Shown here one piece after another: positions 11,073-24,535 of a stretch of DNA of 64,000 bases. This DNA is from Rotaria sp. Silwood1 (taxonomy: Eukaryota; Rotifera; Eurotatoria; Philodinida; Philodinidae): NCBI GenBank assembly GCA_905250075.1, contig CAJNOP010000084.1, forward strand, positions 109,914-173,913. Reading direction: 5' to 3'. Position 1 is the first letter of the stretch, and each line of letters begins with the position of its first letter. Made by a program: the position numbers and the translations under genes. The notes under the pieces are model-generated. The model saw only the letters and a list, made by a program, of their open reading frames with translations, did no database searches and was not told the origin of the DNA.

Positions 11073-12048
11073 GATGATTTGATTTGAAATGATTGAAATA
11101 AAATTTTTATTGAATGAAATATATTCGAGTTGTTCTTATTACCAATAGTTGAAGCTTATATAGTAGAAATACAGAAGAACAAATGCGAAATTAAGATGTG
11201 TGAATTGGAGCAGGTGGCACTTTTTTCATTCATGATGAAGAAACCTTGAAAGTGATGTGCGCATCAAGAGAAATGACACTATAAAAATGACTACATATAT
11301 TGTTTTCCATGCGCTGAGTTCTTGGTCATGACCAATGTTATGAAAATTGAGAAAACGTATGTGAAATATATATGCCCATCTCGATGTGGATGAACATAAG
11401 ACGCTCTCCCACATCCCATAGCGACACTCTAATAAACTTGAGTAAGAAGAATTCATGTGTAAGCCAATCTTTACAAAAAAAATGTAAGAGATTTTCCTCA
11501 TAATTAGATGAATATTCAACTTATTTTTCGAGTTCGACCAACACTTTTTTCTTTATTTATAGTTTGAAATGACGCGAGTAAAGAAAAAAGCTCTGCTTTA
11601 GCGTCCTGCTGTGGATAATTTAACTTCAAATATTTTTGTGTTTGATGAGTAAGCAACGAAATTTAGTATGTCTTTTGGTTTGAATAAAAGATCCCTTAAT
11701 CTTATTCACCTATGGTTATGCAATAAGAATCACCGCAAGCATCACGAATACTAAGTATAATTCTTGATGAAACACATAGCGTGGCAACATCAGAAATTAA
11801 TTCATGTTCAATAATAAACAAGCTTCAATCAAATGAGTATAAAAATTTAACTAATATGGAATTTCAACTATCTAGTAGGAACAATATCGGTCTGTTATAT
11901 AAGAAAGGTGATATATTAATTCATGAAATGCATGCTGTAAAAATGAATGCTATCTTTATATACACGAGTCAGTTATTCTTTTAATCTTCCAGATATTTTA
12001 TATTAGTGTTGAACTTTGTTGGAAGAAAAATGGTAGCCAAGTGATTGA
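11073..12048. other. Intergenic, possible upstream part of a decayed gene
   Basis: Nothing recognisable. A plus-strand frame at 11781-11984 has ordinary amino-acid composition and may belong to the same relic as 12049-12202, but no splice junction joins them. Confidence 0.3.
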
Positions 12049-12202
12049 CCTAAAACTTCTGTTAATCAACTTGTTTTAAAATTATTAACTTCATTAGATG
12101 AAGCTAATAATGGTTTTTCATCACATGAAAAGATTGAAACAGCTGAGAGAACAACTAGAACATCTTTCTGAACTCTTAGAAGGCTACTCTAATGTTAACT
12201 AA
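12049..12202 (+). pseudogene. Unrecognised coding relic with a frameshift
   Basis: One frame reads NQLVLKLLTSLDEANNGFSS; after a shift near 12130 the next frame reads RLKQLREQLEHLSELLEGYS and stops at 12200-12202. Both parts are amphipathic and Leu-rich, like the helical C-terminus of an intracellular protein, and codon use matches the genes nearby. The two halves make sense only across a frameshift, so this is read as a relic. The family is not recognised. Confidence 0.4.
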
Positions 12203-14404
12203 GTTATATTATGAAATAGTTACAAATATTTGTCGTTTTTCGTGACACAGTCATACACCCTACTTTTGACATGTATAATTGATTTAGTTGTTGAATATAT
12301 ATGTCATCAAAAACCTCATCTCATATCAATCTACACTAGTTCGACATTCTTTATTACTGCTCTTATTCTTTCTATTGTTGGCGAACAGGACCATTTTCGC
12401 AAATCTCCGAAAGAAGTATATGATAAAGAGGATAATTATCTCATGTTAATGATTTGCTACAAAAATGCGACATACAAATAAGTTGATTTTGATAGTTTTT
12501 TTTTATTGAAGTTTTAAAAGATTTATGTTTGTCTCATGACAGTATCAAACGCTATTAGTTTATTCAAAGAGTGTGGGGGCGAATTCTTTAATAAAAGAGG
12601 CCATTCGTTTCGATTTACTTTTGGAAAAGGCGAATGTGAGCAGTTGGTTTTTTTTTCTTTTTTCCTAATTCTAACTGTTATCTCTATCAGAATGATTTAT
12701 ATATACAGCAATATTATTTTGATTTATAGTCAACATTTCGAATTACAACAGTTATTTCAAACTTACAAAAGTATAGATTGTTGAAAGTGATATATTGAAG
12801 AGACGGTTCATGGAAATATCAAACCTTCTTAAATGTGATCATACTTTCGAAAATGTTGATATCAATAGGTTTTATTTTATTGAAAACAATAAAACACCAT
12901 CAGAAGCCTCTCAATCCGAATTTCTAGCTTTTTTTAACTTGCATCTGAAAACTTATGACGCAAACATTGAACAGGCCTAAAATTAAGCGTTGAAAAAACT
13001 TTTTTTTTCATTAGTCAGTGTTGGATCATCTTCTTCATCATATCTTCTGTGAATATGTTTGAGTAATATCTCATTTGAACGAGGTAATGTTACTCTACAA
13101 AACTATATATGTATACAATCATCGCTTGAGTGTTCATTATGGAAGGACAACAGATACAAATTCAAGGATTATAATTTAATTGATCAGTAAATTGAAACCG
13201 TTGTCTATGAATTCCTGTAATAGTTCCAATTGATAAGAAAAGAGAAAGAGATGAATCAACTAAGACTCAAACCGCTCTTCTAGTGCAATAATTTCATTTT
13301 TATTTTCTCTTTTCTCGCTTATTCTTTAGATATCTATTAAATGTTGTTTCAAATATTTTTTTATTTACGCAAATTAAATTTTTTATACTATTGTATTTAA
13401 TAAGATTGAAACTTCTTTTTTTTTTTACTGATAAAATCTCTATATTCATCTGACCGAATTTGTATTTGTTACTAAGTTGTAATTTTTTACTACTATTTAC
13501 ACATATATAAGAAATTTATCATGTAGTCTATCTTACTGATGGATGGGATTAACGGTGAATGGTGTAGGTATTGGTGAAGGCTTTTTCACTTGTATCCTAA
13601 GCATTTCATATGTCTTTTCTAACTTTATGTCAACTGATTTCTGCACCTTTTAGAGCTAACATTTAGGTAGAAGGAACATATTCTTGAACAGTTGGTTCTT
13701 TGAAGAGAAAGTGAATTTTTTTAGAAATTTCATTCCATTTTTTTAAAAATAACTCTAGACTACTTATAGCTATTGTCTTCGAGTTTTTGTCATTTAAAAG
13801 CATAAACATGAAGCATCGAACTATATAAAATTCAAAGATTTTTAGGATTGATTTCACACGAATACATTTTTCCTTGCCAATTTTCCTGAGTTTTTATAGC
13901 AATTTGAGCCCAAATTATGTCGAGTTGTAGGCAGAAAAGCTTTTCTATTCTCAACAAAGTTTTTGTAATGTAAAAAATATCTCTTGTGAATGTTAGTTTA
14001 ATTAAACTATAGATAGATCTTAGCATTTTATCAGGACGATAAGACTTTTCGGGCAATTATTTTGTATAATTTCAGTCCAGATTATTTTGAAAAACTTCTT
14101 CGAATCTTACTCAAAAGTTATTTTAACAGTGATGGCTAGTATTTTTTTTTTAAATCAGTTGATATAAATATGAATCACTCACACAAAGAACAGGTGGTAG
14201 TAGCAAGGTAAGATATATGCATTGTATTGATTAGTCACATTTAGATGAAAAATAGAAGCACCATGCACATGCATCAATAAACAACGCAAACGTCCTTTGA
14301 ATAACATTATAACAAAGAGAAAAAAAAAGGTGCATTATATCATTGATGGAGCTATCATCAGACGACAAACTCTTCACTTATAAAGTATTAGTATGATACA
14401 TCAT
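12203..14404. other. Gene-poor stretch
   Basis: No supported gene. The plus-strand frame ending at 12980 (NLLKCDHTFENVDINRF) has ordinary composition but no start codon context, domain or splice partner. A lone G-rich tract (13548-13575) resembles one arm of the hairpin family. Confidence 0.35.
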
Positions 14405-15396
14405 TGGTAGAAGTAATACGAAAGTATTCGTACTTGGACTTTTAGTACTTATCAAGTAAAACTATTTCACTTGTACTTCAAAAAAATCTACGTATACTTT
14501 TACTTTTAGTTCGAGACGAATACTTTTGCACTTATACTTAAGTACAAAGAAAATGTACTTTATACTTTTACTTGCGATAGTAAACAATTTCTTTTTGTGT
14601 ATTTGAAGCGTCTTTCTACTTCATCGACGCTTTGATACTTACTCATAATGCTAAAGCGATTATCGTAAGTTTCAATTCTTCACGATGTTCAAATCATAAG
14701 CTAATTCGTGTCTCTGGTTAAAATTTAATATTGGACCTTGTGTAAACTTTTCTTAGTGTCCTGGAGAATTATATTTAGTCAAGTTATATAGTCAAATAAA
14801 TATCATGATTTGAAAATGTTCATCATATTTCGACAAAATACGAACGATGAAAACATGTGCATAAGTATATGATCGTTCAGCACCGCTTTCAAAGATCTGA
14901 CGCTTATCAACTAGCTTCCAGTCACGGAAACTGAGCTGGTAGGTCAGGTCTTTCGAGCTGTGGACTGTTATGAACTCATTATTGTTGTGTTCCAAAAACA
15001 AAATATATTTCTTCTGTTTGGAAAATCCAACAGCAACGAACTCATACAAATTCCAACTCTTGGTAAGCAGGACTATACTGTCACATCCTTATAGATAACT
15101 CGTACAAGTAATTTACAGAGAATTTAACAGCAAATTACAAATAAAAGTTGTCATTAAAGTATTATATATCGTCATTAACTTCTTGATAAGATGATAATAT
15201 TTTGATCTTAGAAAAATTTTCAGAGCTTGTTAAACTTGCTAAGGAAAATTATTTTATTTATATATCAAGTAAAAGTACTAAGTACTTTTTTTTGTACTTA
15301 AGTATCAGTACAAAAGTGTTCTTGTAGAAGTGCAAGTAAAGTTTTTTGAAGTACAAGCATAAACTTTTACTTGCGGTACTTGTACTAATTCTACTT
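14405..15396. repeat. Foldback element with ACTTTT/GTACTT-rich arms
   Basis: The left arm (about 14405-14585) and right arm (about 15258-15396) are inverted copies. Both are built from degenerate units such as acttttacttgtactt, and both begin TAGAA(G/T)TA(A/G)TAC at the outer edge. The 670-bp centre includes an unrecognised minus-strand frame (14792-15049) with no homology I can name. No target-site duplication could be fixed. The structure is read directly; calling it a mobile element is inference. Confidence 0.6.
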
Positions 15397-15569
15397 ATGA
15401 TCGTTGATAATATATCTGGACTATTCCTCAACCGTAGTACTTGAATACGTATTAATAGTATTGTTACATTGCTGTAGATTTATTTTACGGTAGTACTACC
15501 CAATCAAATAAATAGAAAATACTTAGTAAGAAATATCGTAAACGTAACTCAATCGACGATAGAACAATC

Positions 15570-16309
15570 ATGTATAAGCATCTATTCATCTGGTTCTTCA
15601 TTGTCTTCTTGACATTTATGTTCATCAGTGGTGTACCATTGGCAAAAATTGATGATGAAAACAATTTCAAATCGCAAAGATTAAGTCATCGTAATGCTTC
15701 AGAATCGGTTGAATTCTTTAAAGTAGTTGACGAGGTTCGTCAAAATAATGAATATTTTCATAAAGACTTGAGAAAACGAGCAGCCTTCACCTCAAATCAG
15801 CGTCAATTTCAGAGGGAAGTGTTATCGGCACATAATTTCTATCGTGCTCGTCACTGTGCTAAACCTCTTCAACTCAATGATGTACTTAGTCGTTCAGCCC
15901 AAAACTTTGCTCAAAAACTTGCTAACACAAATCAATTTCATCATAGTGGAACTCCAGGTGTTGGTGAAAATCTGTACATGGCAATTAGTTCAAAGAGTAT
16001 CAAAGTTAATGGTAAGTCATTTTGAAATTCTCAGATGTCTTCATCATATATGATTATTTTAACATTGTAGGAAATGCACCAGTAACTGCTTGGTATAATG
16101 AAATTCAACACTACAATTTTAATCGTGGAGGCTTCTCAAAGATTACGGGCCACTTTACACAAGTTGTATGGAGAAGTACGACAAAACTTGGTGTGGGTAT
16201 TGCTTATGCTAATGGAGGTCGTTCTATTTATGTTGTTACTCGATATTCACCTCCGGGCAATTATGCAGGTCAATATCAAGCAAATGTACGCCGACAAGGA
16301 AGTTGCTGA
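15570..16309 (+). CDS. Secreted CAP/SCP (GAPR-1-like) protein
   Basis: Two exons, 15570-16011 and 16071-16309, with a 59-bp gtaagt...ttgtag intron, give 226 residues. Residues 1-25 are a signal peptide. A dibasic stretch DLRKR (66-70) just before the domain could be a proprotein-convertase site. The CAP domain (about 78-226) has AHNFYRARH, the CAP1 block GHFTQVVWRSTTKLGVG and the CAP2 block YVVTRYSPPGNYAGQY. The cavity tetrad of the GAPR-1 group appears intact at His125, Glu133, Glu158 and His175. CAP proteins bind sterols, lipids or metal in the extracellular space; the exact role here is unknown. There are few Cys residues, unlike venom allergen proteins with a C-terminal Cys-rich domain, so a short Golgi-associated or secreted type is likelier. 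Confidence 0.92.
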
Positions 16310-17699
16310 ACGGACTATTCTTATTGATGATTTAGCAATTGCAAGAAGACCCGTGATTTCATGTGTTTATATCAACTGTTTTCTAAAAACCTCATCTATG
16401 CTCTAATACTCTTGCTCTTCTGTATCATTGCAATATTCTGATCTGTTACAAGAATGTTATTCAAATCTCATTCGGTTATTTTATCTGCTCTCTTTCTTAA
16501 GCATTTTCTTTTCTTCTGTCGATTCTGCATTTTTTTCTCGTTTCTTCACTGATTGTATTTTTATGGATATTTCGTATTAAAAACAACACAAAGAAGAATC
16601 GTGTACTAGGATCGCTCATATGACTGATCAAGAATTATTCTTCGAAATGCGTTGCTTCATGGTAAAAAAATCGATTTTCGTCATTCAATAAATATGTTGT
16701 ATTTTAATTGTGCGACTATCTGCTGATGAAATTTCAGCTCCTTTATCTAGATGAGAATCTTAACGATGAGGACATAATGTTTCCTCAAAGGACTTTATCT
16801 ACATTTATTGTTGTATCTTGACAGTATACAAAAAGCAACTCTTAGGTCGATACATATACAAAAACAAACATCGATGTGAAGTCCCCACGACGGTCAATTA
16901 TATATATCATATATAACCAAGTAATAGGAAGAATAAGTTTGTTAGAGCAGCCTAGTTAGAGCTGTGATGTGGAGCTCAAATGTTATTTTCTTTTAGTCCA
17001 ACTATACTAATACACAATATGGAAAATTGAAAAGACTGTTGAACATTATGGTTGTTTTTCAAGATAATGGATCAGCATAGAAATAATCTCACTCATTTAT
17101 TTCTGCATTTCAAATAAAGTTTCTTCCTTTACTGGCACTTTGTTTTTGTTTAAATTGTTGTTATTCGATTATTATTTGTATTTTTCGTTTTTTCTTTCGT
17201 ATTCTTTTTTTCTCAATTTAAGTGTATTACGATTGTAAACATTGATTGAACGGACAAATAAGCCTGTTATACAACATATACATTCTGTTTGCAGCAAAGA
17301 TGAACAGATTATCATATATTTCGATCAACTTTGAAATACTCATATGGGTCTTTTTTAATTAACAACTTGATCAATTCAGTCTTTCTATGATGATCGCATT
17401 GACACTGACAAATCAATGCATCACTACCTATCACTCTTGGCATGTCATCATGTGTGTATTCTTCATCTATATCTTCTTTTCTTGTCACTATCATGCATGG
17501 ACACGACTATGGTTGTGGGTGTGGATATTGAGAAAACGAAGACCGACAACTACCCACACCTCATACCCAATTCATAGAAAGAGAAACTTCAACAAACATT
17601 TGTTCATCTTTTGCGAATATTGGAAAAAATAAAATGCTCCAGAATGAAAATGAAGTAAATATTTAGAACAGTTCGAGTTTTAGTTACGATTATCGTTGA
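16310..17699. other. Intergenic with one TG/CA hairpin
   Basis: No gene seen between the CAP gene and the FABP gene. The hairpin at 17511-17573 is the only structured feature. Confidence 0.45.
17511..17573. repeat. Short TG/CA hairpin element
   Basis: Left arm GGTTGTGGGTGTGGATATTG and right arm CCCACACCTCATACCCAAT are inverted with a loop of about 20 bases. It is one of the best-preserved members and ends about 127 bases beyond the FABP stop codon. Confidence 0.6.
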
Positions 17700-18290
17700 C
17701 TACTCCACCCGTTTGAACCATCGATGAGCTTTCACTGATCCGCACGTGATATCCTTTAAAAAGGAAGAAACTAAGCTTTGATTGTTAAACAAAACATGAA
17801 ATAACTTACAAGCTGTTGTTGACCTTGATCGTTTATATAGCGAGTCGCTATCCATTCTTTGCCATTTTTGTCACGTGTTGTATGTTCCCAAGCGCCATTT
17901 TTGAATCGAACAATTGTCTAAAATATGAGACGAATCAACCATGTAGAAGAAAAGAACAATCATTTAAAGTAAAAGATCGACCTTGACTTCACGTCCGTCA
18001 GCCGTTTTGTCATCGAACTCAACGTCTGGTGTGAATTCGATCGTGCTCGTTTTGAGTGTGCTCTCCGATCGTAATGTCCACTTGCCACCATTCTCACTGA
18101 TGACAAGGCGGGGTTTGATACCTTTGGCCATCATACGAGCTGCCATTCCGATACCAATCTCCTTCATAAGTGCGTCCATATTTTCCTCCTTGTCCTAATG
18201 AACAGAGCTGAATGCAAAGCAAGTAGAATTTTGTCTACATACGTAATCCCAAGTTCCTTTGAGGGCTTCGATACTGTTGTTACAAGCCAT
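17700..18290 (-). CDS. Cytosolic fatty-acid-binding protein (FABP/CRABP family)
   Basis: Four exons on the minus strand, 18290-18243, 18194-17982, 17917-17810 and 17753-17700, all phase 0, with introns of 48, 64 and 56 bp. The 140-residue product matches the family size of 127-140. It starts with an ALKGTWDYD strand, then EENMDALMKEIGIGMAARMM, which is the helix-turn-helix lid. The beta strands follow (KPRLVISENGGKWTLRSES, EFTPDVEFDDKTADGREVK, GKEWIATRYINDQ) and the end is SVKAHRWFKRVE. The terminal RxF replaces the common RxY that holds the ligand carboxylate. FABPs carry long-chain fatty acids or retinoids inside the cell. Four exons is the ancestral FABP gene structure. The acceptors are ttag, tttag and aaag. 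Confidence 0.93.
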
Positions 18291-21023
18291 GACTTATACG
18301 CTTGTTTAAGTCAGACAACTGCAAAAGACAAACTGAAACGACACGCAAATTACTTTTCTAGAAGAATAATATGTAAAACATGCATACAAAATGAGTAACC
18401 AAAGTTAAATGACTTCAATTTCGTATTTAGAACTTCGATTAACTGACTAGTTCATCTACAAAACATCTCAAACTAACATCTACTACACATATCCCAAAGA
18501 ACCACTGACACATTCGAGTTCACTTTAAAAAAAATGAATTCAATGTAGATTTATTATAGTGAGAAAAGGAAATCCATGTCCTTCGCTATAAACCTTGATA
18601 GACAAATTAGTTTATTATGATACATGTCAAAGGAATTTTCTTATTGTGAATGGATGTAAAGTTCCGAAATCAGGACAAAACTAGTGCTTTTGTTATTTTC
18701 TGTTTTACATCCTATTAGTTCGTGGCTGATATTTATCTATGCTGCTCCTTTGATGGATTAGTGTGGTTCTATCGTGTTTTATATTTGAATTTCGTAGAAA
18801 CCGTGCTGAAAGATTTTTATAATCTTTCTATTTTTTTTCCAACAGAACCAAGAAAAAATAGAAATCAGAACTGAGGACGATATCAATTTTACATGAAGCT
18901 CTCTATTCTTTGACATGATTCTTTAGTAACATTTTGTTTCACCCAACCAAGCTTCAAATTGCACTGTTTTTGATAGAACACATGAAAAAATTACAAGAAC
19001 TTAACGGTGCAACTGATCGATGCCCAATATTGAGACTCAAACCTAGCCTTTTTTTAAAACTCAGCACGTTCAACGTTTCTCTTGCTTAAGTATAGGAAGA
19101 CTACATGAATCACTCATAGGCGAATTCGTTGAAGGATACTATTTGAAAATAAAACAGTCGTACAGAAATATAAGATGCAGAAATGAGATAGATAAATTAA
19201 CCTAGATTAGTATCTCTAACCTCATGATGTTGATATGGCTCATCTGTATGTCGTATTATTTGGCTGTGGTTGTCATAATTTTTTCTAAGATTTTTAATTG
19301 TCAACAAACCAACTGTTTTTTTTTCGATCGAAAAGGGATAATCAATAAAATTTTATAGAACGCTTACTATTTACTGAGACAATCGACTAGTGCACGTATC
19401 GTGATTTTATCACTGTGATAGGAATTCTGCTATTTTATATACCAAAAATGTATTTCGATTTCATTTTCTCGTGTAGCTCCTATTGATTTATCGATTCTGA
19501 TCGTTTCTGCACTTTCTTTTCTTTCTTCTTGACGACACATATCGTCACAAGTTCGTTGTCAAAGTTTGAAACCTGTACAGTTATGTATATCATTCAAGTG
19601 ACGCAAGTTTGCTTTTCTTTCTGTTTTTTATTCATTTCTTAAGAAACCTTAAATAAAAAATGAAGAAAAAAAAGCTACCTAATTACCTATGCTTGCTGGT
19701 TAGACTCTAAAATCATCAAAGTTGTCACGAAAAAAACAACGTCATCACAAAATGTTTACTAGTCATCAACTTGATATAACGATAGCTGCGCTGCTCCGTA
19801 CAGACACTTGCACTAATTGCTTCATCGATCATTGTACATGCTGTATTGCCTAGAAAAAACCTAATTTGATCAACAGTATGCGCTCTTAGACTATTCATAG
19901 TAGAAGAGATCAGTATTAAATCAAATTTTGAGTAAATTCACTTTTTTATAGAATCAGATATGTGAGTACTATTTCCTTTCGAAATGAAGATTGACTGTCG
20001 ATATCAATTTCAATCCGATAGAGATACATCTTATTCATTTTTCTTCATCTCATAATTAATACTCGCAATGGTAGCCTTCAAACTTGTACGTTTATTTGTC
20101 CTCTCAATCCGTTGTGTGTGTGATTGATTTGTCTTCCCGATAGTATTGATACATACGATTGTTGCTGTCGGATTATTATTTCTAGTGCTATCTCAGCTAA
20201 TTACTCTTCTGAAAGAAAGTAAATAACTAGAAATGAACCGAAGTTCTCATCCTTCCTTTTCTCATGATATTCATTTTGAGTTTCGATGTCAGTTTCGGAA
20301 AACTGTTGAGAAATATCTACGTCTACAAAATAATTCTATTTCAAATAACCAATCACGTTCAATACACAATATAAACAAATCAAACGCGTAGGCCAACAGA
20401 AAAAAAATGTTGGACGAACTTTTTATGTTTTGCACATCATTACGGTATGTTTTTACAATATTAACCAATATAATAAAAACTGTTCTTATGAATTTGAGCG
20501 AACTATATGACTGAATAAATTGTGCGGAAAATAGCCTAAACAAATACTTGGCATCGTTGACGCTTCGTCGTGTCACAAGCCGCTTTTTCACCGATCATGC
20601 CATCAACCGAACAGTTCTTATACTCTCTATGCTTTTCCTCCAACACATTACACACAGCATTTTTTTTGTCTTTTTATTCTTTTGATTACTTTTCTTTTTT
20701 TTTTCAATATTCTTCATTTTCTCTCTCACTTATGATTACGAGAAAAACCAAACTTGTTGCCTTAAGCAAACAATATGTCGTGCATTTTAAAAAAAAAACA
20801 TGCATATTCTCTCTATGGCCAAATTTCTTGGCTTCAACCAAATTCAATCTGAAATGACGGCATATAAGAGAAGTTGTTATTTGTAGAGCTTGCATGACTA
20901 TTTCTAATAAATTCTTTTGCTGGAGAATAGTTACATTAAAATACACAATTCTTTGCAACTTCTTCTTTTCCGTAGATTGAAAACACTATTCATTCGATTT
21001 AAATCGATTGGTATCGACTCAAC
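18291..21023. other. Long gene-free stretch
   Basis: No gene, RNA or clear repeat recognised across 2.7 kb. It is AT-rich with T/A runs, and no inverted repeat longer than about 20 bases stood out. It must include the promoters of the FABP gene (minus) and the TMEM272-like gene (plus). Confidence 0.45.
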
Positions 21024-21620
21024 ATGGAAAAAACTCACTATCCAAACAGTGATATTCCTAACGGAGTGTCCTCCAATGACCAGAAAAACAAACTTTTCAC
21101 TACAATAGTCAACATTTATAGGTCAAAATTACATATTATCATGATTATCGTAGAGTTAGTGATTGGTGGTGTGGAACTCGGTGAAAGTATCAGATATTAC
21201 AACCAATGTCCCATTCAACCCATGATTCCGACGTTTTTGCTCGTTCATGGAGCTGTATCAATTTTCTCGGCATTGATCATTATTTTGGCGATGATTAGTG
21301 CTCACCGTGTCAATATAAATGATAAGACATGGAATGCATGTTCAATCTTCTTTTCTATTCTTATTACTATCCTAGTTGTTCTTAATCTCTTCTTTTTTGC
21401 TTGGTTTGTGGCTGGAAATGTTTGGGTTTTTGGTGCCAGGGCTAATGGCGTACAACATGATGATTCTACGAATTCGACGACATATTGCAAATCGGAACTT
21501 TATCGAGCTGCGCTTGTTCTTATTATAGTGAGATATATCGTTGTTCCCATTGTCATTGGTGTCATGATTGCCTGCCGTTGTTGCAAGAAACCTAAAAGCA
21601 ACCAACAAGATCGTGACTGA
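21024..21620 (+). CDS. TMEM272-like four-pass membrane protein
   Basis: Single exon, 198 residues. Membrane segments lie at about 36-52, 69-93, 106-136 and 161-184, with a polar N-terminus and a short basic tail (CRCCKKPKSNQ). Family signatures are NQCPIQPMIPTFLLVHGA at the start of the second segment and AWFVAGNVWVF at the end of the third. An extracellular loop Cys (155) precedes LYRAALVL. Vertebrate TMEM272 proteins share this CPxxPxIPxYLLVxGA ... AWFxxGNVWV pattern. Their function is unknown, so only membrane localisation can be proposed. A possible poly(A) signal AATAAA is at 21753-21758. Confidence 0.85.
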   Translation: MEKTHYPNSDIPNGVSSNDQKNKLFTTIVNIYRSKLHIIMIIVELVIGGVELGESIRYYNQCPIQPMIPTFLLVHGAVSIFSALIIILAMISAHRVNINDKTWNACSIFFSILITILVVLNLFFFAWFVAGNVWVFGARANGVQHDDSTNSTTYCKSELYRAALVLIIVRYIVVPIVIGVMIACRCCKKPKSNQQDRD

Positions 21621-22639
21621 AAGATTTATCTTCCTTCAATATGATTCGAACAAATCATACATTTTTTTTTGTAGGTACTTATAAATTTATATGTCAGACA
21701 AAGTTGATATTTAGACAAAAATTTAAAAAAAAAAGTTTTTCAAAGATTTTATAATAAAAAAAAAAGTCGAACAAGATGAAAATAAAGAACTGACATATAA
21801 AGTTATGTTCAAATTTAATTGAAGTCTAATTAAATCTAGGAATAACTTAACTTGAAATTTAATACTTCAATCATTTAAAATATTACTTCGCTTATTTATA
21901 AAGATGTTTTCAAAAACCATTGTCTGATATCACCACAGAAAAAATCAGTGGTGTATACACACTATACTTTCTCAATGCAAACGAAAATTATAATTTATTA
22001 TTTAATAAAAACAAAATTATTGCGTAATTTTACGCCTAATTAAGAACCAATTCTACCTAAATCAAATTTGGCTTATATGTATATCTAATAAGTTGTTATT
22101 CAAAGAAAATCAATTACTAAAAAGAAAACGTCGTCATAGAACACAGAAAAAAAACATTCTGAGGGTATTAAGCTAATAAAATGACATGTACACACGTAAA
22201 AGTACTGATTATTATATTCGAATAATTTTCATAGGCAAAAAACAAAAGTGCTAAAACAAAATGAGATTTATTCATAGTAACAAATAAAATTACTTGATGA
22301 TTGATGAACAACTATTTGTTTTTGTTTTACATCTTATAGATGAAAATTAACTTGATTATATTCGAATGAAGATGTACTCTGTTGATAGAATCAATATATA
22401 ATACAATATAATCAAAAACATGTTAAATATATATTTACTGGTAAATATTCGAATATTTGTTCTCTATATTGAAATTCTTCCTATTCTTCTGACAATGATG
22501 ATTTGCTGCTTTTTTTTGTTCTCGTTTTTATGTTAAGTCAACTAAGCATATTTTCATAGGTAATGAAAGTGATAATTGTTGAGTTGGTTTTAATCATTAT
22601 ATTGATACCGAACAAGATTTATATGAAAAACAAGTATTT
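21621..22639. other. AT-rich intergenic, no gene seen
   Basis: About 1 kb of very AT-rich sequence following the TMEM272-like gene; nothing recognisable beyond its likely 3' UTR. Confidence 0.45.
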
Positions 22640-22790
22640 TTAATCTGGAACAAAACAACTGACTGATGAAGGAATTGCATTATTACTTGTATTAAATTCA
22701 TCAATATTATCTTGTTCAGTAGGTGATGAATGAGAATCACGAAGAGATATTCTTGACGATGAGATGAACGAGTAAAGATTGATGAATTTT
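22640..22790 (-). pseudogene. Unrecognised 3' coding relic (Ser-rich tail)
   Basis: The minus strand reads SFISSSRISLRDSHSSPTEQ, then DNIDEFNTSNNAIPSSVSC and a stop at 22640-22642. The composition is that of a disordered cytoplasmic tail. Upstream the frame quickly meets stop codons, so only a scrap remains. No family is assigned. Confidence 0.3.
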
Positions 22791-23905
22791 CTTTTATTTA
22801 CTAGAAAATATGAAGAGATCTTTCTTTTTGTTTCGAAGAAATCAATCTAGTCGTATGGTAATTTTTCTGCGATAATAAAGAACTAAATTTATTAATAAAT
22901 AAAATAATGTTTTTTTAATCTTGATTAGTGTTTTCTTTCTGTAATGAAAACATAACTGTTGTGATTGTAATAGCAAGGAGTCAAAGAAAATACTATTGAT
23001 GTTTATTACAATACTCAATGAAATCTTTGATAGTTCTAATCAAATACTTCAAATTTTTGAAGAGAAATGAAAGAACCAAATATCTTTTCTTGAATTTCAT
23101 TGATATCTGATTATTTTTTCACAGTATTTGATTCTCCTAAGATAATAACAAATAACAAATTTTATTGTAAATTCTACAAAAGAACTCTCAAAAAAATAAA
23201 AATAAAATATTCTTGCTGAACCGTTTGTTCTCTTGATTATGCTTGTCATATTATTGTGAATATTGGTCAAGGTTTTGAATTTATCATCTTGTACAAAACA
23301 CATCTTATCTAATTGATAAAGAATTATCTGATATAATTCTTGTTAATATATTACTTAATTTCTCATCTCAAACATATAATGGAAATCGTTGGTATGGCTG
23401 CGGGTGTAAGTGTGAGTCTTCACTTTACATTCATACTGGCAGAAACACTCATTCTAGGAGACAAATTGCTGATAAAAGTTTCGGGGTACAATGCAGGTCA
23501 TTTTGATCCCATTGATATAATCAGCAACAAATTCTACTATAATGAAATTTATTATCGTCAATCAATCAGCAAAGATCTAGAAATTTCTTTTCTTTTTGAT
23601 TAATCATCGTTTTACATAGAATCTAACTAGTCGACTGACATTTACGAAATGTCAAACGGTGAACATTGCTGATGCAAAGAGCACATATTAGCCAGAGCAT
23701 TCTAAAATTTTCACGTGGATACATTCATTTCGACTAGAACTTAGATGATATCTCAAGATCCTGTAGTCTTATTTATAGACAAAATCTCAGCGAAATTGTA
23801 CTAAGGATAAAACATAGTCTAGTATATTGTTTTTCGAAATACGAATACATAAAATAGTTAGATTAAATGAAATTTTGAAACAATAACAATATAATTTTTT
23901 TCAAA

Positions 23906-24148
23906 TCAAATCCATTCCCATATTTTGTCTGGGTGGGTTCAAATGAATATGAATATATGATTGAAGAAATTTTAATAGCTAATGGAATTCAAACATGTCT
24001 TGGACGTTTTGGTGGATTAATCCATTTATGTTCGAATAGCTTATCATTAAATGCATCACTTATAGATAATAAAACGTAAAATTTATTTGCACCTCCATCA
24101 GAAATCCCTTCAAAAGAACATGAATCAAGCTTTAACTTAAATTTTTAG
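23906..24148 (+). pseudogene. Unrecognised coding relic with one nonsense codon
   Basis: The plus strand reads FPYFVWVGSNEYEYMIEEIL, then IANGIQTCLGRFGGLIHLCS and a TAA near 24078. It continues in the same frame with NLFAPPSEIPSKEHESSFN to a TAG at 24146-24148. Frame continuity across the stop and normal codon use argue for a decayed exon. The family is not recognised. Confidence 0.4.
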
Positions 24149-24535
24149 AAAATAAATAGTTATTTCTTTTTATTTAATATAGTAATCTCTTTGTGAGAGC
24201 TCTATTTTATGCTTATATCGAGAGTATTATTATGAAGTCTTTTCCTTCAGCCACAACAATATCTAAAGTCTAGCCAGCCTTTGATGACTATTCGTTCGAA
24301 ATGATAAAATAAAAGACAAATATATTCTATTATACGATTACTAATAATATGACAAATCAAATTGAATAATCTAGTAAACGTTTGAGTGAAAATCTGTTAA
24401 AACGTTTTCTAGGTTTTTTAATTTTGTGATATCATCATTAGCTTATTTTACTTATTGACTTGTTTCTAAATTAAAGATTAAAATTGAAAAAGTATTGATA
24501 GCTAATCTTAAAACCAGACCGATAGATATAAAATT

